A stretch of DNA of 26,980 nucleotides from an uncultured Collinsella sp. Its GTDB lineage: Bacteria > Actinomycetota > Coriobacteriia > Coriobacteriales > Coriobacteriaceae. The position numbers and the translations under genes are program-made. The DNA is taken from NCBI GenBank assembly GCA_902470905.1, contig CABRIC010000022.1, positions 1 to 26,980 on the forward strand. Reading direction: 5' to 3'. This document shows, one piece after another, positions 1 through 10,078 of the stretch. The notes under the pieces are model-generated. The model was not told where the DNA came from and did no database searches. It saw only the letters and a list, made by a program, of their open reading frames with translations. The stretch's first letter is position 1. Each line of letters opens with the position of its first letter.

Positions 1-48
1 CGAGATAGCGTAGCGTCTCGTGGGCTCGGAGATGTGTATAAGAGACAG
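1..48 (+). other. Residual Illumina Nextera adapter (not genomic)
   Basis: Bases 15-48 match the Nextera Read 2 adapter, and its last 19 bases (30-48) are the Tn5 mosaic end ending AAGAGACAG. Bases 1-6 (CGAGAT) are the end of the P7 oligo. Bases 7-14 (AGCGTAGC) sit exactly where the 8-base i7 index belongs and are the reverse complement of GCTACGCT, which I recall as index N709. The layout P7 end, index, Read 2 primer and mosaic end is complete, so this is an untrimmed library adapter at a contig end. Adapter sequences are recalled, not looked up. Confidence 0.97.
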
Positions 49-59
49 AGGGCGGGTCG

Positions 60-743
60 ATGGTCGACCGCGCCCTTTCTTGCGTTTCGGCTCCGGTGCG
101 CCTGGTGGGGATGTTCGTCTGCGTCCTGTGCGTGTGTCTGACACAGAGCCCGCTGTACCTCATGTTGATGGCGGCCATTGCGCTGGTGCTCGTTGCCGTG
201 CGCCCCGTACGCGGGCTGCGTGCGACCTTTGTGCCGGCGCTTGGCGCCGCGGGGTTCGCAGTGGTTCTGGCACTGCCTGCCCTGCTGCTGGGCGCTTCCG
301 CTACGGGCGCCATGCTCAAAATTGCGCTTAAGACGTTCATTAACGTGTCGCTCGTGCTGGGCGTTTCGTGGACGCTCACCTGGAGCCGCATGTCGGCGGC
401 GCTCAAGATGCTGCATCTACCCGACGAGGTCATCTTTACGTTTGATATGGCGCTCAAGCACATCGAGGTGCTGGGTCGCACGGCGCACAATCTGTGCGAA
501 TCGGTCATGCTGCGCAGCGTCGGTTCCGCGCCTGCGGGTTTTTCGCGCACCGATTCGCTGGCGGGTATCATGGGCATGACGTTTATCAAGGCGATGGAAT
601 GCAGCCGCGCGATGGACGAGGCCATGCTGTGCCGCGGTTTTGCGGGTGCGTATCCGGCTCCCGCGCGGAGCGGCTTTGGCTGGCGCGATGCGGTCTATGC
701 GGCCGGCGTGGCGCTGCTGGCGGTGTTGTGCGCCGTGCTGTAG
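60..743 (+). CDS. ecfT: ECF transporter transmembrane subunit EcfT (CbiQ-like), probably 5'-truncated
   Basis: Integral membrane coupling subunit of an energy-coupling-factor importer; it links the substrate-binding S protein to the ATPases. The 227-residue product has several hydrophobic segments (about 13-45, 60-85, 90-105 and the C-terminal 20 residues). Near residue 180 it has the CbiQ/EcfT cytoplasmic region with two short arginine motifs (CSRAMDEA and LCRGF), which in this family contact the ATPases. The frame is open back to the adapter junction at base 48 and the protein is shorter than I expect for the family, so the true start is probably lost; ATG 60 is only the first available start. 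The ATPase gene follows after 46 bases. The T-then-A order fits a CbiMNQO-like or BioN/BioM-like set; the substrate cannot be told without the S subunit. Confidence 0.85.
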   Translation: MVDRALSCVSAPVRLVGMFVCVLCVCLTQSPLYLMLMAAIALVLVAVRPVRGLRATFVPALGAAGFAVVLALPALLLGASATGAMLKIALKTFINVSLVLGVSWTLTWSRMSAALKMLHLPDEVIFTFDMALKHIEVLGRTAHNLCESVMLRSVGSAPAGFSRTDSLAGIMGMTFIKAMECSRAMDEAMLCRGFAGAYPAPARSGFGWRDAVYAAGVALLAVLCAVL

Positions 744-789
744 GCGCTGCTGGTTCCGGCTGGGGATGCAAATAGGGAAGGGCGACGTT

Positions 790-1560
790 TTGACGATCGA
801 TATGAATAGTGCGGCGGGCACGAACGGTGCGGGCGGCGCCGAGGTCGCGCCGCTCATCGAGCTGCGCGACGTGGTGTTCTCCTATGCGGGGCATACGGTT
901 GTCGATGGCGTGTCGCTGCAGGTCGATCGTGGTGAACTCGTTGCCCTGCTCGGTCCCAACGGCTGCGGTAAGACGACGATTATGCGCCTTATTAACGGCC
1001 TTGAGCTCGCGGACGCAGGGGCATACCTGTTCGACGGGCACGTGGTCGATGCGGCGTTTCTAAAGGATTCCGCGGCCGCTCAGCGTTTTCATCAGCGCGT
1101 GGGCTTTGTGTTCCAGAATGCCGACGCCCAGCTGTTCTGCGCTACGGTGGGCGAGGAAGTTGCTTTTGGTCCCGCGCAGATGGGGCTGCCGGCAGACGAG
1201 CTCGACCGTCGCGTGCACGATGCCATGGAACTGTTTCAAGTTGCCGACCTGGTCGATGCCTCGTCCTATCAGCTTTCGGGTGGGCAAAAGAAGCGTGTGG
1301 CGCTGGCGGCAGTCGTATCGATGAACCCCGATATCTTGGTTCTCGACGAACCTACTAATGGGCTCGACGAGGATTCATGCGACATCGTGGTCAACTTCTT
1401 GCTGGCCTACGTCGCGGCGGGTAAGACGGTCTTGATGAGCACACATCACCAGGATTTGGTGCGACGCCTGGGTGCCCGTGCAATCTATATCGATCGATAT
1501 CACCATGTGGTCGAGGCGCCTTCGCCGTCGTATGGAACCGAAAGCGGTGCTACGGACTAG
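790..1560 (+). CDS. ecfA: ECF transporter ATP-binding subunit EcfA (CbiO-like)
   Basis: ABC ATPase that powers the ECF importer with the upstream T subunit. Counting from TTG 790, Walker A GPNGCGKTT is at residues 55-63, followed by a Q-loop (FVFQNADAQLF), the signature LSGGQKKRVALAA, Walker B ILVLDEPTNGLDE and the H-loop STHH. The QNADAQLF stretch is typical of CbiO/EcfA ATPases. TTG 790 is chosen because the purine run AGGGAAGGG lies about 7 bases before it; ATG 766 and ATG 802 are in-frame alternatives with poorer or mis-spaced ribosome binding sites. Only one ATPase gene is present, so the complex may be an A homodimer, as in cobalt or biotin systems. It is probably cotranscribed with ecfT. 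Confidence 0.9.
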   Translation: MTIDMNSAAGTNGAGGAEVAPLIELRDVVFSYAGHTVVDGVSLQVDRGELVALLGPNGCGKTTIMRLINGLELADAGAYLFDGHVVDAAFLKDSAAAQRFHQRVGFVFQNADAQLFCATVGEEVAFGPAQMGLPADELDRRVHDAMELFQVADLVDASSYQLSGGQKKRVALAAVVSMNPDILVLDEPTNGLDEDSCDIVVNFLLAYVAAGKTVLMSTHHQDLVRRLGARAIYIDRYHHVVEAPSPSYGTESGATD

Positions 1561-1578
1561 TTGCTGCGTAGAGCGTGC

Positions 1579-1600
1579 GTAGCCGCCCGCGCGGCTTTGC
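1579..1600 (+). terminator. Weak candidate terminator after the ECF genes
   Basis: AGCCGC (1581-1586) and GCGGCT (1591-1596) form a 6-bp GC stem with a 4-base loop shortly after the ATPase stop codon. Only a short TTT follows, so an intrinsic terminator is plausible but not strong. Confidence 0.3.
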
Positions 1601-1640
1601 CGTGATGGTATAGTTATCCAGGTTTTTTATGGGGGTGGCT

Positions 1641-2489
1641 ATGCCAAGCTGGAACATTCATATCGCTCAGACGGAGCGTTTGCTGGAGCGCACCGGTGCG
1701 CTTGCCAAGAGCGTGCGCGACCGCAATGCCTTTTTGTTTGGCTGCGTGGTTCCGGATATTTTCGTGGGCTATATGGTCCCTGGCATCGCCGATCCCATCC
1801 CGTACCGCATTACGCACTTTGCCAAGCCCGAGCCTATCCCTAAGCCGCGTGAGCATGAGTTTTGGGACACCTATGTGGCGCCGCTGCTCAAAGGGGCGCC
1901 TGTTGGTACGCCGGCTGACGCGACCTCGATTGTCGAGGAGCGCGAGCGACTCAATCGGGTGCATTATCCCCAACGCTACAAGGATGCCGAGCCGGTTGCT
2001 GGTCCCGGTGCTAGCGAGCTTTCGCTCGCGCCCGATGACGTGGCGCAGTCGCTGCTCGATTTGACGCTGGGCGTTTGGTCTCACCTCGTGGCCGATACCG
2101 TGTGGAATACGCGCGTGAATCAGTACCTGGAGGCGCACGGCGGCAAACCGTGCGAGGAATTCCGCATTAAAAAGCAAGGCGACTTTGACTGGTTTGGCAA
2201 GACACTCGGCATTGTTTCGATTCCGCGCGCGACCGATCGCCTGTATACTGCGGCGACCCGTTTTGGTCAGTATCCCATCCATAAGGAGTATGTGCTCAAG
2301 ACCATCGGCGTCATGCACGAGATTGTACGCGAAAACCCCGGCGATCCCGACCATCCGCCATACCGCCTGCTAACCGAGGAATTCTTCGACGCAACGTTTA
2401 CCGAGGTCATCGAGCTGACCGAGGCGGGTTTTGCCGCCCGTGTCGAATCGCCCGATGTGTCTGCGCTGCCCCTGATTGCTAGCTGCTAG
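1641..2489 (+). CDS. Zinc-dependent phospholipase C family protein
   Basis: Resembles the Zn_dep_PLPC family (PF00882), which covers bacterial phospholipase C and many uncharacterised relatives. Supporting motifs are the N-terminal PSWNIHIAQTERLL, then FLFGCVVPDIF and HFAKP, and later LGVWSHLVADTVWN. The spaced His and Asp residues are those expected to hold metal. There is no signal peptide, so unlike secreted phospholipases this protein is probably cytoplasmic, and its substrate is unknown. ATG 1641 is chosen because GGGGGTGG lies just before it and it puts the conserved Trp close to the N-terminus; ATG 1629 is an in-frame alternative without a ribosome binding site. A -10-like TATAGT is at 1609-1614. 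Its stop overlaps that of the convergent next gene. Family assignment is by motif recall, so function is tentative. Confidence 0.7.
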   Translation: MPSWNIHIAQTERLLERTGALAKSVRDRNAFLFGCVVPDIFVGYMVPGIADPIPYRITHFAKPEPIPKPREHEFWDTYVAPLLKGAPVGTPADATSIVEERERLNRVHYPQRYKDAEPVAGPGASELSLAPDDVAQSLLDLTLGVWSHLVADTVWNTRVNQYLEAHGGKPCEEFRIKKQGDFDWFGKTLGIVSIPRATDRLYTAATRFGQYPIHKEYVLKTIGVMHEIVRENPGDPDHPPYRLLTEEFFDATFTEVIELTEAGFAARVESPDVSALPLIASC

Positions 2490-3559
2490 CTGGCCGGCCC
2501 GGCAGTGAATAGCTCAACCCAATCGACAAGTAGCTCTTGCCGTAAGGTATCTTCGGCAATGCGCTCCTGTTTGGTCTTTGGGATGTGGGGAAGCCCGGCC
2601 TTTTTATGGATGAGCTCGGCTATGTGGTCGAAGCTCTTCTTCTCCTTGATCTGGTCATAGGTAATTTGGATGACGTCGTAGCCCATGCTTGTGAGTGCGG
2701 TGGCGCGCTCGGCATCGGAGAGACTCGCGGCTTCGCTGTCGTGGGCAGAGCAGCCTTGGCATTCCAGAATGACGCCCATGCTGTCGGTGGCGCTTTCGAT
2801 GAGGATATCGGCGTAGCAGCAGGTTTTGTTATACAGTGAGCGTGCGGCGTCGCTGAGTGGGATGCGCACGTTGTTGGCGATCTCGATGCCCTGGCCGCCC
2901 TCGTCGCGGGGGAGCGAGATAAGCATGGAGGTCTGTACTTCGAAGGGCGAGGCGGCCTGCCCCGTCATGTGCTCGGCCGCCCAGCGCAGTTGTTTGACGC
3001 CGCGCAGGCCTGCGGCTTGCTTGGCGAACGCGGCGATATCCGTTGCGGTAAGAAGCGGCGTGCGCTTCCACAAGTTGGTGTCATTGCCCTTGGTGTCGTT
3101 AACTCGCTCCCAGCCGCAGTTGGATGGAATGAGCTTAAGCGAAATAGCTTCATCGAGTTGTTGTTGCGTTCGCTCGCAGGGCTTAAACACTGCAAAGGAG
3201 CCGCACATCTCGTAGCACGCCATGAGTAACTGGTTGCGTGAAACCTGCGTAGCAAGGTTGAGCAGCGTGAACTCCGGTGACGTGACATCAAACCCATGTT
3301 CAGTCTGCCTAAACGACCCAGGAGGCGGCTCTTGGGTTAGCAGACGGCTATGAAATAGCTTTCCGTTCGCGCGCTGTTTCCTTTCACTCACGGATCTCCA
3401 AACTGGTGTGCCGAGCAAGTCTTTAAATACCGGTTGTTTTGAGTAATGCACCAAGCGATGGTCATGGTCGGGCGGCAGGATTGCCGGATAGAGTCCCAGT
3501 ATTTGGGGCGGGATGCGATAGTACTGAAAAGCCGTAGGTCCGCAGGCAAGAAATGACAT
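2486..3559 (-). CDS. AbiEi/DUF559-like protein with a restriction-endonuclease-like C-terminal domain
   Basis: The 357-residue product has two parts. The N-terminal half contains TSPEFTLLNLA and LLMACYEMCGSF, as in AbiEi-like proteins. The C-terminal half looks like a PD-(D/E)xK nuclease fold: YADILIES (acidic residue), VILECQG (Glu-x-Gln in place of the usual Glu-x-Lys/Asp), then a helix and MGYDVIQITYDQI. Such proteins are often annotated as abortive-infection, VSR-like or DUF559 endonuclease proteins; DNA cleavage here is inference. No toxin or methylase partner is adjacent. ATG 3559 is the only in-frame start after the upstream stop and has no Shine-Dalgarno sequence. The gene is less GC-rich than its neighbours, consistent with transfer. 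Its stop shares the CTAG at 2486-2489 with the convergent gene. Confidence 0.6.
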   Translation of the reverse strand: MSFLACGPTAFQYYRIPPQILGLYPAILPPDHDHRLVHYSKQPVFKDLLGTPVWRSVSERKQRANGKLFHSRLLTQEPPPGSFRQTEHGFDVTSPEFTLLNLATQVSRNQLLMACYEMCGSFAVFKPCERTQQQLDEAISLKLIPSNCGWERVNDTKGNDTNLWKRTPLLTATDIAAFAKQAAGLRGVKQLRWAAEHMTGQAASPFEVQTSMLISLPRDEGGQGIEIANNVRIPLSDAARSLYNKTCCYADILIESATDSMGVILECQGCSAHDSEAASLSDAERATALTSMGYDVIQITYDQIKEKKSFDHIAELIHKKAGLPHIPKTKQERIAEDTLRQELLVDWVELFTAGPAS

Positions 3560-3603
3560 AGCGATCCGATCGTTTGAGCGTTGTTTGGGCTAGAAAAGCT
3601 ATC

Positions 3604-3738
3604 CGTTTCGGAAGTGCGGTGAAAAAGACAAATAGGTCAGGCACAAGCGGTATTTAAGCCAACTTTATCAGGGGTTTTGTTGAAATAAAAGGACTTATGC
3701 TCGGGGGTAAGCAATTTTTCCCCGCACTTCCGAAAACG
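3604..3738. repeat. Spaced inverted repeat in an AT-rich gap
   Basis: Left arm 3604-3626 (core TTCGGAAGTGCGG, then GAAAAA after one base) and right arm 3715-3738 are near-perfect inverted repeats: about 23 bases with one inserted T and one substitution, about 90 bases apart. The 420-base gap from 3560 to 3980 contains no credible gene. It holds this repeat, the upstream region of the 2486-3559 gene and the pyk terminator. Confidence 0.6.
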
Positions 3739-3915
3739 CGGTTGATCTGGTTCTTGCTAAAACGATTTAGCAGCGTCGGTTAAGGTGTGGGTTTGCCACC
3801 GGGCGAACACTTTTAGCGCTTGGGGCTTTATTTTTTGGGCCTCGGAGGGCGGATTTCGCGCTTTTGGTAATGAAATGGGTGCGTGCCATGCCGTGCGGTA
3901 GGCATCGGTGCACAG

Positions 3916-3955
3916 AAAAAGGGCCCGGAAGGCAATGCCTTCCGGGCCCTTTGCA
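3916..3955 (-). terminator. Intrinsic terminator of pyk
   Basis: A 17-base perfect inverted repeat (3918-3934 with 3936-3952; core AAGGGCCCGGAAGGC) folds into a strong stem with a tiny loop. Read on the minus strand it ends in CCCTTTTTCT, the expected U tract, about 28 bases after the pyk stop codon. Confidence 0.9.
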
Positions 3956-3980
3956 ATGCAAATCTGCTTGCAAGTGCGAT

Positions 3981-5441
3981 TTAGCGCACCTGAGCGACGT
4001 AAGCGACGTTGGTCGAGGAGACCTTGTCCTCGAGCTGGACGCTCATGCGGGGATCGCCGGCGGTAGCGACGGTCAAATCGCCAGTCTTGACGTAGCCGAG
4101 CTCCTTAGCGGTCTCGATCGCCTTGACGATCGTGCCGTTGACGGTGCCCTGGGTAATCTCTGCCTGGTGCGGGATGACGCCCCAGTACATGATCATCTGC
4201 TGGACGGCCCACTCGTGGCGGGAGAACGCGCAGATCGGCATGTTGGGACGGAAGTGCGAGATCAGGCGGGCAGTACGACCAGTGGTCGTCGGCACGGTGA
4301 TGCACTTGGCGCCAACGGTGGTGGCCATGTTCACAGCGGACATACCCACAACGTTGTTGACGACGCGGGTGCCGTGAGCGTCAGCCGGAACCTCGAGCGG
4401 AGCGTGAGCCGGGAGGTACTTCTCGGTCTCGAGAGCAATGCTGGCCTGCATCTTAACGGCCTCGACCGGGTACTTACCGGCAGCGGACTCGCCGGAAAGC
4501 ATAACGGCGTCGGTGCCGTCGTAGATGGCGTTAGCAACGTCGGCAACCTCGGCACGCGTCGGGCGCGGGTTCTGCTGCATGGAGTCGAGCATCTGCGTAG
4601 CGGTGATAACGGGCTTGTAGGCCGCGTTGCACTTGGCGATGATCTCCTTCTGGATGTGCGGAACGAGCTCGGGCTTGATCTCGATGCCCAGGTCGCCACG
4701 GGCGACCATGATGCCGTCGGAAGCCTCGAGAATCTCGTCGAAGTTCTCGACGCCCAGGGCGCACTCGATCTTCGGGAAGATCGTCACGTGCTCGCCGCCG
4801 TTCTCGCGGCAAAGCTTGCGAATGCCGCGGACGGACTCGCCGTCACGGATGAAGGAAGCGGCGATGTAGTCGATGTTCTCGGTCAGGCCAAAGAGGATGT
4901 CCTGACGATCGCGCTCGGTGATAGCGGGCAGCGAGATGTTGACGTTGGGCATGTTGACGCCCTTGCGCTCGCCGATCAGGCCGTCGTTCTTAACGACGCA
5001 GGTCATGTCCTGGCCGTCGACGGACTCGACCTCGAGGGCAACCAGACCATCATCGATCAGGATAAGGGAGCCCTTCTCGACCTCGGAGGGCAGAGCCAGG
5101 TAGTCGAGGGAGATGTGCTCAGAGGTGCCGTGGAAATCCTCGGACGTGGGCTGAGCGGTGACGACGATCTTATCGCCGGTCTTGACGGCAACCTTCTTGC
5201 CGTCGACCAGAAGGCCGGTGCGGACCTCGGGGCCCTTGGTGTCGAGCAGGATGCCGACGGGCAGACCGAGCTCCTTGGAAATACGACGGACGCGCTCGAT
5301 GCGACCGTGGTGCTCGTCGTAGGATCCGTGCGAGAAGTTAAAACGGGCGACGTTCATGCCCGCCTTGATCATCTCGCGGATGGTCTCGTCGCTATCGCAG
5401 GCGGGACCCATGGTGCATACAATCTTGGTGCGCTTGTACAT
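3981..5441 (-). CDS. pyk: Pyruvate kinase
   Basis: Cytosolic glycolytic enzyme converting phosphoenolpyruvate and ADP to pyruvate and ATP. The 486-residue product is the common single-unit length, without the extra C-terminal PEP-utiliser domain found in some bacteria. It starts KRTKIVCTMGPACDSD with NVARFNFSHGSYDEH; the active-site and metal-binding stretch FPKIECALGVENFDEIL with ASDGIMVARGDLGIEI is intact, as is LDSMQQNPRPTRAEVADVAN with DGTDAVMLSGE. The start is set by GGAGG about 8 bases before ATG on the minus strand. It appears to be transcribed alone, divergent from the P-type ATPase, with its own terminator. Confidence 0.98.
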   Translation of the reverse strand: MYKRTKIVCTMGPACDSDETIREMIKAGMNVARFNFSHGSYDEHHGRIERVRRISKELGLPVGILLDTKGPEVRTGLLVDGKKVAVKTGDKIVVTAQPTSEDFHGTSEHISLDYLALPSEVEKGSLILIDDGLVALEVESVDGQDMTCVVKNDGLIGERKGVNMPNVNISLPAITERDRQDILFGLTENIDYIAASFIRDGESVRGIRKLCRENGGEHVTIFPKIECALGVENFDEILEASDGIMVARGDLGIEIKPELVPHIQKEIIAKCNAAYKPVITATQMLDSMQQNPRPTRAEVADVANAIYDGTDAVMLSGESAAGKYPVEAVKMQASIALETEKYLPAHAPLEVPADAHGTRVVNNVVGMSAVNMATTVGAKCITVPTTTGRTARLISHFRPNMPICAFSRHEWAVQQMIMYWGVIPHQAEITQGTVNGTIVKAIETAKELGYVKTGDLTVATAGDPRMSVQLEDKVSSTNVAYVAQVR

Positions 5442-5504
5442 TCAGACCTCCATCTGACATCGTCTTGCGCTGATAGATAAACCATAAGAAATAAAACTGA
5501 GATG

Positions 5505-5510
5505 ATTATA
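5505..5510 (-). promoter_or_regulatory. Candidate -10 box of pyk
   Basis: ATTATA on the plus strand reads TATAAT on the minus strand, a perfect -10 hexamer about 64 bases before the pyk start codon. No good -35 is seen at 16-18 bases; TTGGGG lies 19 bases upstream. Confidence 0.5.
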
Positions 5511-5734
5511 ACGAAATGCCGACCGAATACCCCAAAAAATCGACCGTATGCCGAATTAGAAGTTCATTTTTTGCGAATAAACGGTATATGCAAAAACTTT
5601 ACCAACCGTTCTAACCGCTGCTATCTGGGCGATATTTCAGTTTGATGATGCACCGAAGAAAAAACGTTTTATCAATGTCGAACATCATACGGTCTGCATT
5701 GTTGCACTCGAGCCGTGTTTCCAATTGGAATGTT

Positions 5735-5764
5735 TTGGCTAGACGCGCCGCTTTGGGGTACCAT
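5735..5764 (+). promoter_or_regulatory. Candidate promoter of the P-type ATPase
   Basis: TTGGCT (5735-5740) and TACCAT (5759-5764) with an 18-base spacer would start transcription near 5771 and give a leader of about 110 bases. Both boxes are imperfect. The rest of 5442-5734 is AT-rich and non-coding, with a 9-base inverted repeat (GACCGTATG 5542-5550 and CATACGGTC 5686-5694) of unknown meaning. Confidence 0.35.
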
Positions 5765-5818
5765 AGCTCCACTATCAACTGCCGCTCAGCACGGCAGCCT
5801 TGATGAGCCCTTGCCCTT

Positions 5819-5873
5819 CTCCTGGGAATTATGATCGGGCATCAATCTGCTGAGTGGCCCGAATCCCAGGAGG
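5819..5873 (+). promoter_or_regulatory. Leader hairpin that pairs with the ribosome binding site
   Basis: CTCCTGGGA (5819-5827) is fully complementary to TCCCAGGAG (5864-5872). The right arm contains most of the AGGAGG Shine-Dalgarno sequence (5868-5873) of the ATPase gene. Inside it TCGGGC (5835-5840) pairs with GCCCGA (5857-5862). A separate hairpin, CTGCCG and CGGCAG, lies near 5780-5798. The fold would block ribosome entry. I do not see the conserved GGGGAGUA-type core of the yybP-ykoY manganese riboswitch. Confidence 0.5.
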
Positions 5874-5882
5874 GGACTCTAT

Positions 5883-8564
<2,682 letters not shown>

Positions 8565-8591
8565 CGTACCTGTCCGGGCCCTACCACCTGC

Positions 8592-8653
8592 GGGGTTTCC
8601 ACGGGCACGTCCTCGCCGCTTTGCGGCTGCGGGATGTGCCCTTAGGAAACCCC
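8592..8653. repeat. Nested stem-loop after the ATPase gene
   Basis: Three nested perfect stems share one axis: GGGGTTTCC (8592-8600) with GGAAACCCC (8645-8653), GGGCAC (8603-8608) with GTGCCC (8636-8641), and GCCGC (8615-8619) with GCGGC (8623-8627) around a TTT loop. No U tract follows, so it is not a classical terminator; it could be a 3'-end stabiliser or a REP-like repeat. Confidence 0.6.
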
Positions 8654-8729
8654 TCCCGGCGGGCGGGCCCTGCGGTATCCTTGCTGGCTTTTCTCCCGTG
8701 CGGATGAAAAGGGCTGAGGGAAAGTTTGT

Positions 8730-8763
8730 GAGCTGGTCGGGCTTTGCCCGGCCAGCTCTTTTT
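8730..8763 (+). terminator. Intrinsic terminator before rsgA
   Basis: GAGCTGGTCGGGC (8730-8742) pairs with GCCCGGCCAGCTC (8746-8758) over 13 bp with one G-U pair and a TTT loop, followed by TTTTT. It ends ATPase transcription and shows that the open frame running through it is not the true start of rsgA. Confidence 0.85.
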
Positions 8764-8811
8764 GATTTAAAATACCTGCTCAGTTGTGATTTGTGGTGCT
8801 GGGAGGCGCTT

Positions 8812-9996
8812 GTGGGCAAGGCTAAGGCTAAGGCGAAGAAAAAGACGACGGGGGCGCGGGCTAAGCGCGATCGTCGTCGGAAGCTTGCGACCGAGGCCCC
8901 CGCGTCTGCCGAGGAGCTGCTGGCAAGCGTGCCGGGACTTGACGCGCTGCAGGACGTTCCGGCGTTTGATGACCTGCCGGTCGATGAAACCCAGCAGACT
9001 GCCTTTGATGATTTCTGCGCACATACCGAGGAGCCCGCGCAGATGCAGCTTGGCGCCGTGGTGCGCTTGGATCGCGGGTTTCCGCTGGTGGCGACTGCCG
9101 ACGACACCTTTCGCGCCGAGCATGCCGTGGGGTTTGCCAAATCGCGCGGCGAGGATGAGGTCCTGCTGCCTGCCGTGGGAGACCGTGTGGCGGTGCGCCG
9201 CGCTCCCGGGCACGATATGGGCGTGATTGAGTGCGTGCTGCCGCGCCGTACGAGCTTTGAGCGTTGGCGCGGCCGTGCCCGAGGAGAGCGCCAGGTGCTC
9301 TGCTCCAACGTGGATAGCGTGCTAATCGTGCAGGCGCTCGGTGCCGGCGAGGTGCTGCTCGACCGCGTGGCGCGCTCGCTGGTGTTGGCGCTCGACTGCG
9401 ATGCCGAGCCGGTGGTGGTGCTCACCAAAGCTGACCGCTGCGATGCCGAGGAACTCGAGCGCGATCTGGACCGCGTGCGCCGCCTGGTGGGTCCGGACGT
9501 GCGCGTGGTCGTGACGTCCTCTGCCGAGGGGCGCGGCCTGGACGAGGTTCGTTCCTGCGTGCCTGCCGGGAGCTGCGCCATGATTCTGGGCGAGTCGGGT
9601 GCCGGCAAGTCGACGCTGCTCAATGCGCTGCTGGGCCACGATACGTTGGCGACTGGCGGTGTGCGCGAACGCGACGACCAGGGCCGTCACACTACCGTTG
9701 CGCGCGTGATGGTGGCACTGCCGGGCGACGCCGGCGTGATCGCCGATGCCCCGGGCCTGCGCAGCCTACCGCTCGTGGGTCACGAGCGGGGTCTGGCGCG
9801 CGCCTTCCCCGAGATTGTCGAGGCATCGCGCGCGTGCCGATTTGGCGATTGCACGCATACCCATGAGCCGGGTTGCGCCGTTCGCGAGGCCGAGGACGCC
9901 GGGCAGATCGACAGCCTGCGTCTGGAAACGTTCCAAAACCTGGCGTCATCCATGCGCGTGAGCGCCCAAATGCTCGATCCCGATGTCCATCTGTAA
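8812..9996 (+). CDS. rsgA: Ribosome small subunit-dependent GTPase A
   Basis: Circularly permuted GTPase that checks late maturation of the 30S ribosomal subunit. In order: a lysine/arginine-rich N-terminus (KAKAKAKKK), an OB-fold region, G4 TKAD around Lys206, G1 GESGAGKST with Lys266, G3 DAPG with Asp312, and the C-terminal zinc knuckle Cys342-x4-Cys347-x-His349-x5-Cys355, exactly the RsgA pattern. GTG 8812 is chosen because GGGAGG lies five bases upstream and a terminator sits just before it; the open frame continues back to 8698 but would cross that terminator. The 394-residue product is somewhat longer than many homologues because of the basic N-terminal extension, which may bind rRNA (inference). 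Confidence 0.95.
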   Translation: MGKAKAKAKKKTTGARAKRDRRRKLATEAPASAEELLASVPGLDALQDVPAFDDLPVDETQQTAFDDFCAHTEEPAQMQLGAVVRLDRGFPLVATADDTFRAEHAVGFAKSRGEDEVLLPAVGDRVAVRRAPGHDMGVIECVLPRRTSFERWRGRARGERQVLCSNVDSVLIVQALGAGEVLLDRVARSLVLALDCDAEPVVVLTKADRCDAEELERDLDRVRRLVGPDVRVVVTSSAEGRGLDEVRSCVPAGSCAMILGESGAGKSTLLNALLGHDTLATGGVRERDDQGRHTTVARVMVALPGDAGVIADAPGLRSLPLVGHERGLARAFPEIVEASRACRFGDCTHTHEPGCAVREAEDAGQIDSLRLETFQNLASSMRVSAQMLDPDVHL

Positions 9997-10014
9997 TTGA
10001 TTTTTCCTATGACA

Positions 10015-10048
10015 GCCGTCTCCCAACTGTTCGGGAGACGGCTTTTTT
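10015..10048 (+). terminator. Intrinsic terminator of rsgA
   Basis: GCCGTCTCCC (10015-10024) and GGGAGACGGC (10033-10042) form a perfect 10-bp stem with an 8-base loop followed by TTTTTT. Confidence 0.95.
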
Positions 10049-10078
10049 GCTGCGGAAAAGCCTTGAAGCATGCAGTTT

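Noticed and set aside
3462..3644. 60-codon minus-strand frame starting in the inverted repeat
   Set aside because: It mostly overlaps the nuclease-like gene in another frame and its N-terminus is just a translation of the repeat arm.
3864..5480. A 538-codon plus-strand open frame over pyruvate kinase
   Set aside because: It is the shadow of pyk in a codon-biased genome and begins inside the pyk terminator, with no homologous motifs.
8592..8653. Terminator of the ATPase gene
   Set aside because: No T tract follows the stem; the proper terminator is at 8730-8763.
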